The position numbers and the translations under genes are program-made. This document shows, in pieces, positions 63,991 to 64,000 of a DNA stretch of 64,000 nucleotides (positions within the stretch are counted from its first letter, which is position 1; each line of letters opens with the position of its first letter). Location of the stretch: the NCBI RefSeq assembly GCF_016863395.1, contig NZ_BOOU01000034.1:1-64000 (forward strand). Reading direction: 5' to 3'. The notes beneath the pieces are model-generated. The model was given only the letters and a program-made list of their open reading frames with translations, was not told the DNA's origin and searched no databases. Source of the DNA: Sphaerisporangium rufum. GTDB taxonomy: Bacteria; Actinomycetota; Actinomycetes; Streptosporangiales; Streptosporangiaceae.

Positions 63991-64000
63991 CCGAGGTCGC
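63987..64000 (+). CDS. Start of a further gene in the peptidase operon (cut by window end)
   Basis: GTG 63987 overlaps the S9 peptidase stop as GTGA and follows GGGAAAGGA at a suitable distance. Only the codons for Met-Thr-Glu-Val are inside the window, so nothing can be said about the product. Confidence 0.55.

Overview
The window is very GC-rich actinobacterial chromosome. Long open frames occur on both strands, many starts are GTG or TTG, and neighbouring genes often overlap by 4 nt. F420-dependent enzymes, an XRE regulator paired with a RsbW-like ATPase, a NarL-type two-component repertoire and a HAIR-controlled lon gene suggest a filamentous actinomycete. Streptosporangiales/Thermomonosporaceae is my inference, not something the sequence proves. 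I see no rRNA, tRNA, CRISPR array, transposase, phage gene or large biosynthetic cluster.

Layout. 0.09-3.9 kb: a secreted nuclease/phosphatase and a pentapeptide-repeat membrane protein. 3.9-9.9 kb: a PadR regulator divergent from a complete cydA-cydB-cydD-cydC cytochrome bd operon, whose subunit I lacks almost the whole Q-loop. 10-16.8 kb: HtrA-like protease, astacin-like protease, DoxX-like membrane protein, Fic protein and Lon. 16.9-27 kb: two NarL/DesK-type two-component systems enclosing a DUF1023 hydrolase, an acyltransferase, a DHA2-family exporter and a secreted PAF-acetylhydrolase-like esterase. 27-31 kb: a secreted small protein, a PPOX/F420 enzyme behind a SoxR-like operator, and a PepSY protein next to an OmpR-type two-component system. 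31-35.6 kb: one overlapping operon for an ECF sigma factor, a zinc-finger anti-sigma/membrane protein, an ABC ATPase and two membrane proteins. 35.7-40.5 kb: a P450, a phosphotransferase, an XRE-TPR regulator and a RsbW-like ATPase.

40.6-41.8 kb holds two convergent genes (FG-GAP protein and PhoD-like phosphatase) that both lose their 3' ends at one point, which looks like a deletion scar. 41.9-50.7 kb is mixed housekeeping: GlsB-type membrane protein, two HAD phosphatases, a lipase-like protein, ArfB ribosome rescue, an LLM F420 enzyme, a phosphotransferase, a zinc-ribbon protein, a lipoprotein and a PAP2-diacylglycerol-kinase fusion. 50.8-53.3 kb encodes a PHP-type metallohydrolase and a small stand-alone copy of its N-terminal domain. 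53.5-58.6 kb is the methylmalonyl-CoA mutase operon mutA-mutB-meaB. The right end carries a peptidoglycan-recognition amidase, a DUF5925-like AAA ATPase and a coupled C39 peptidase / S9 peptidase pair whose operon runs off the window.

Best leads: the Q-loop-less cytochrome bd, the perfect palindrome over the fic promoter, the SoxR-like operator on a leaderless F420-enzyme gene, the PHP N-domain duplication, and three scars (FG-GAP/PhoD junction, astacin/DoxX stop loss, duplicated histidine-kinase tail). I found no clearly new defence or mobile system.
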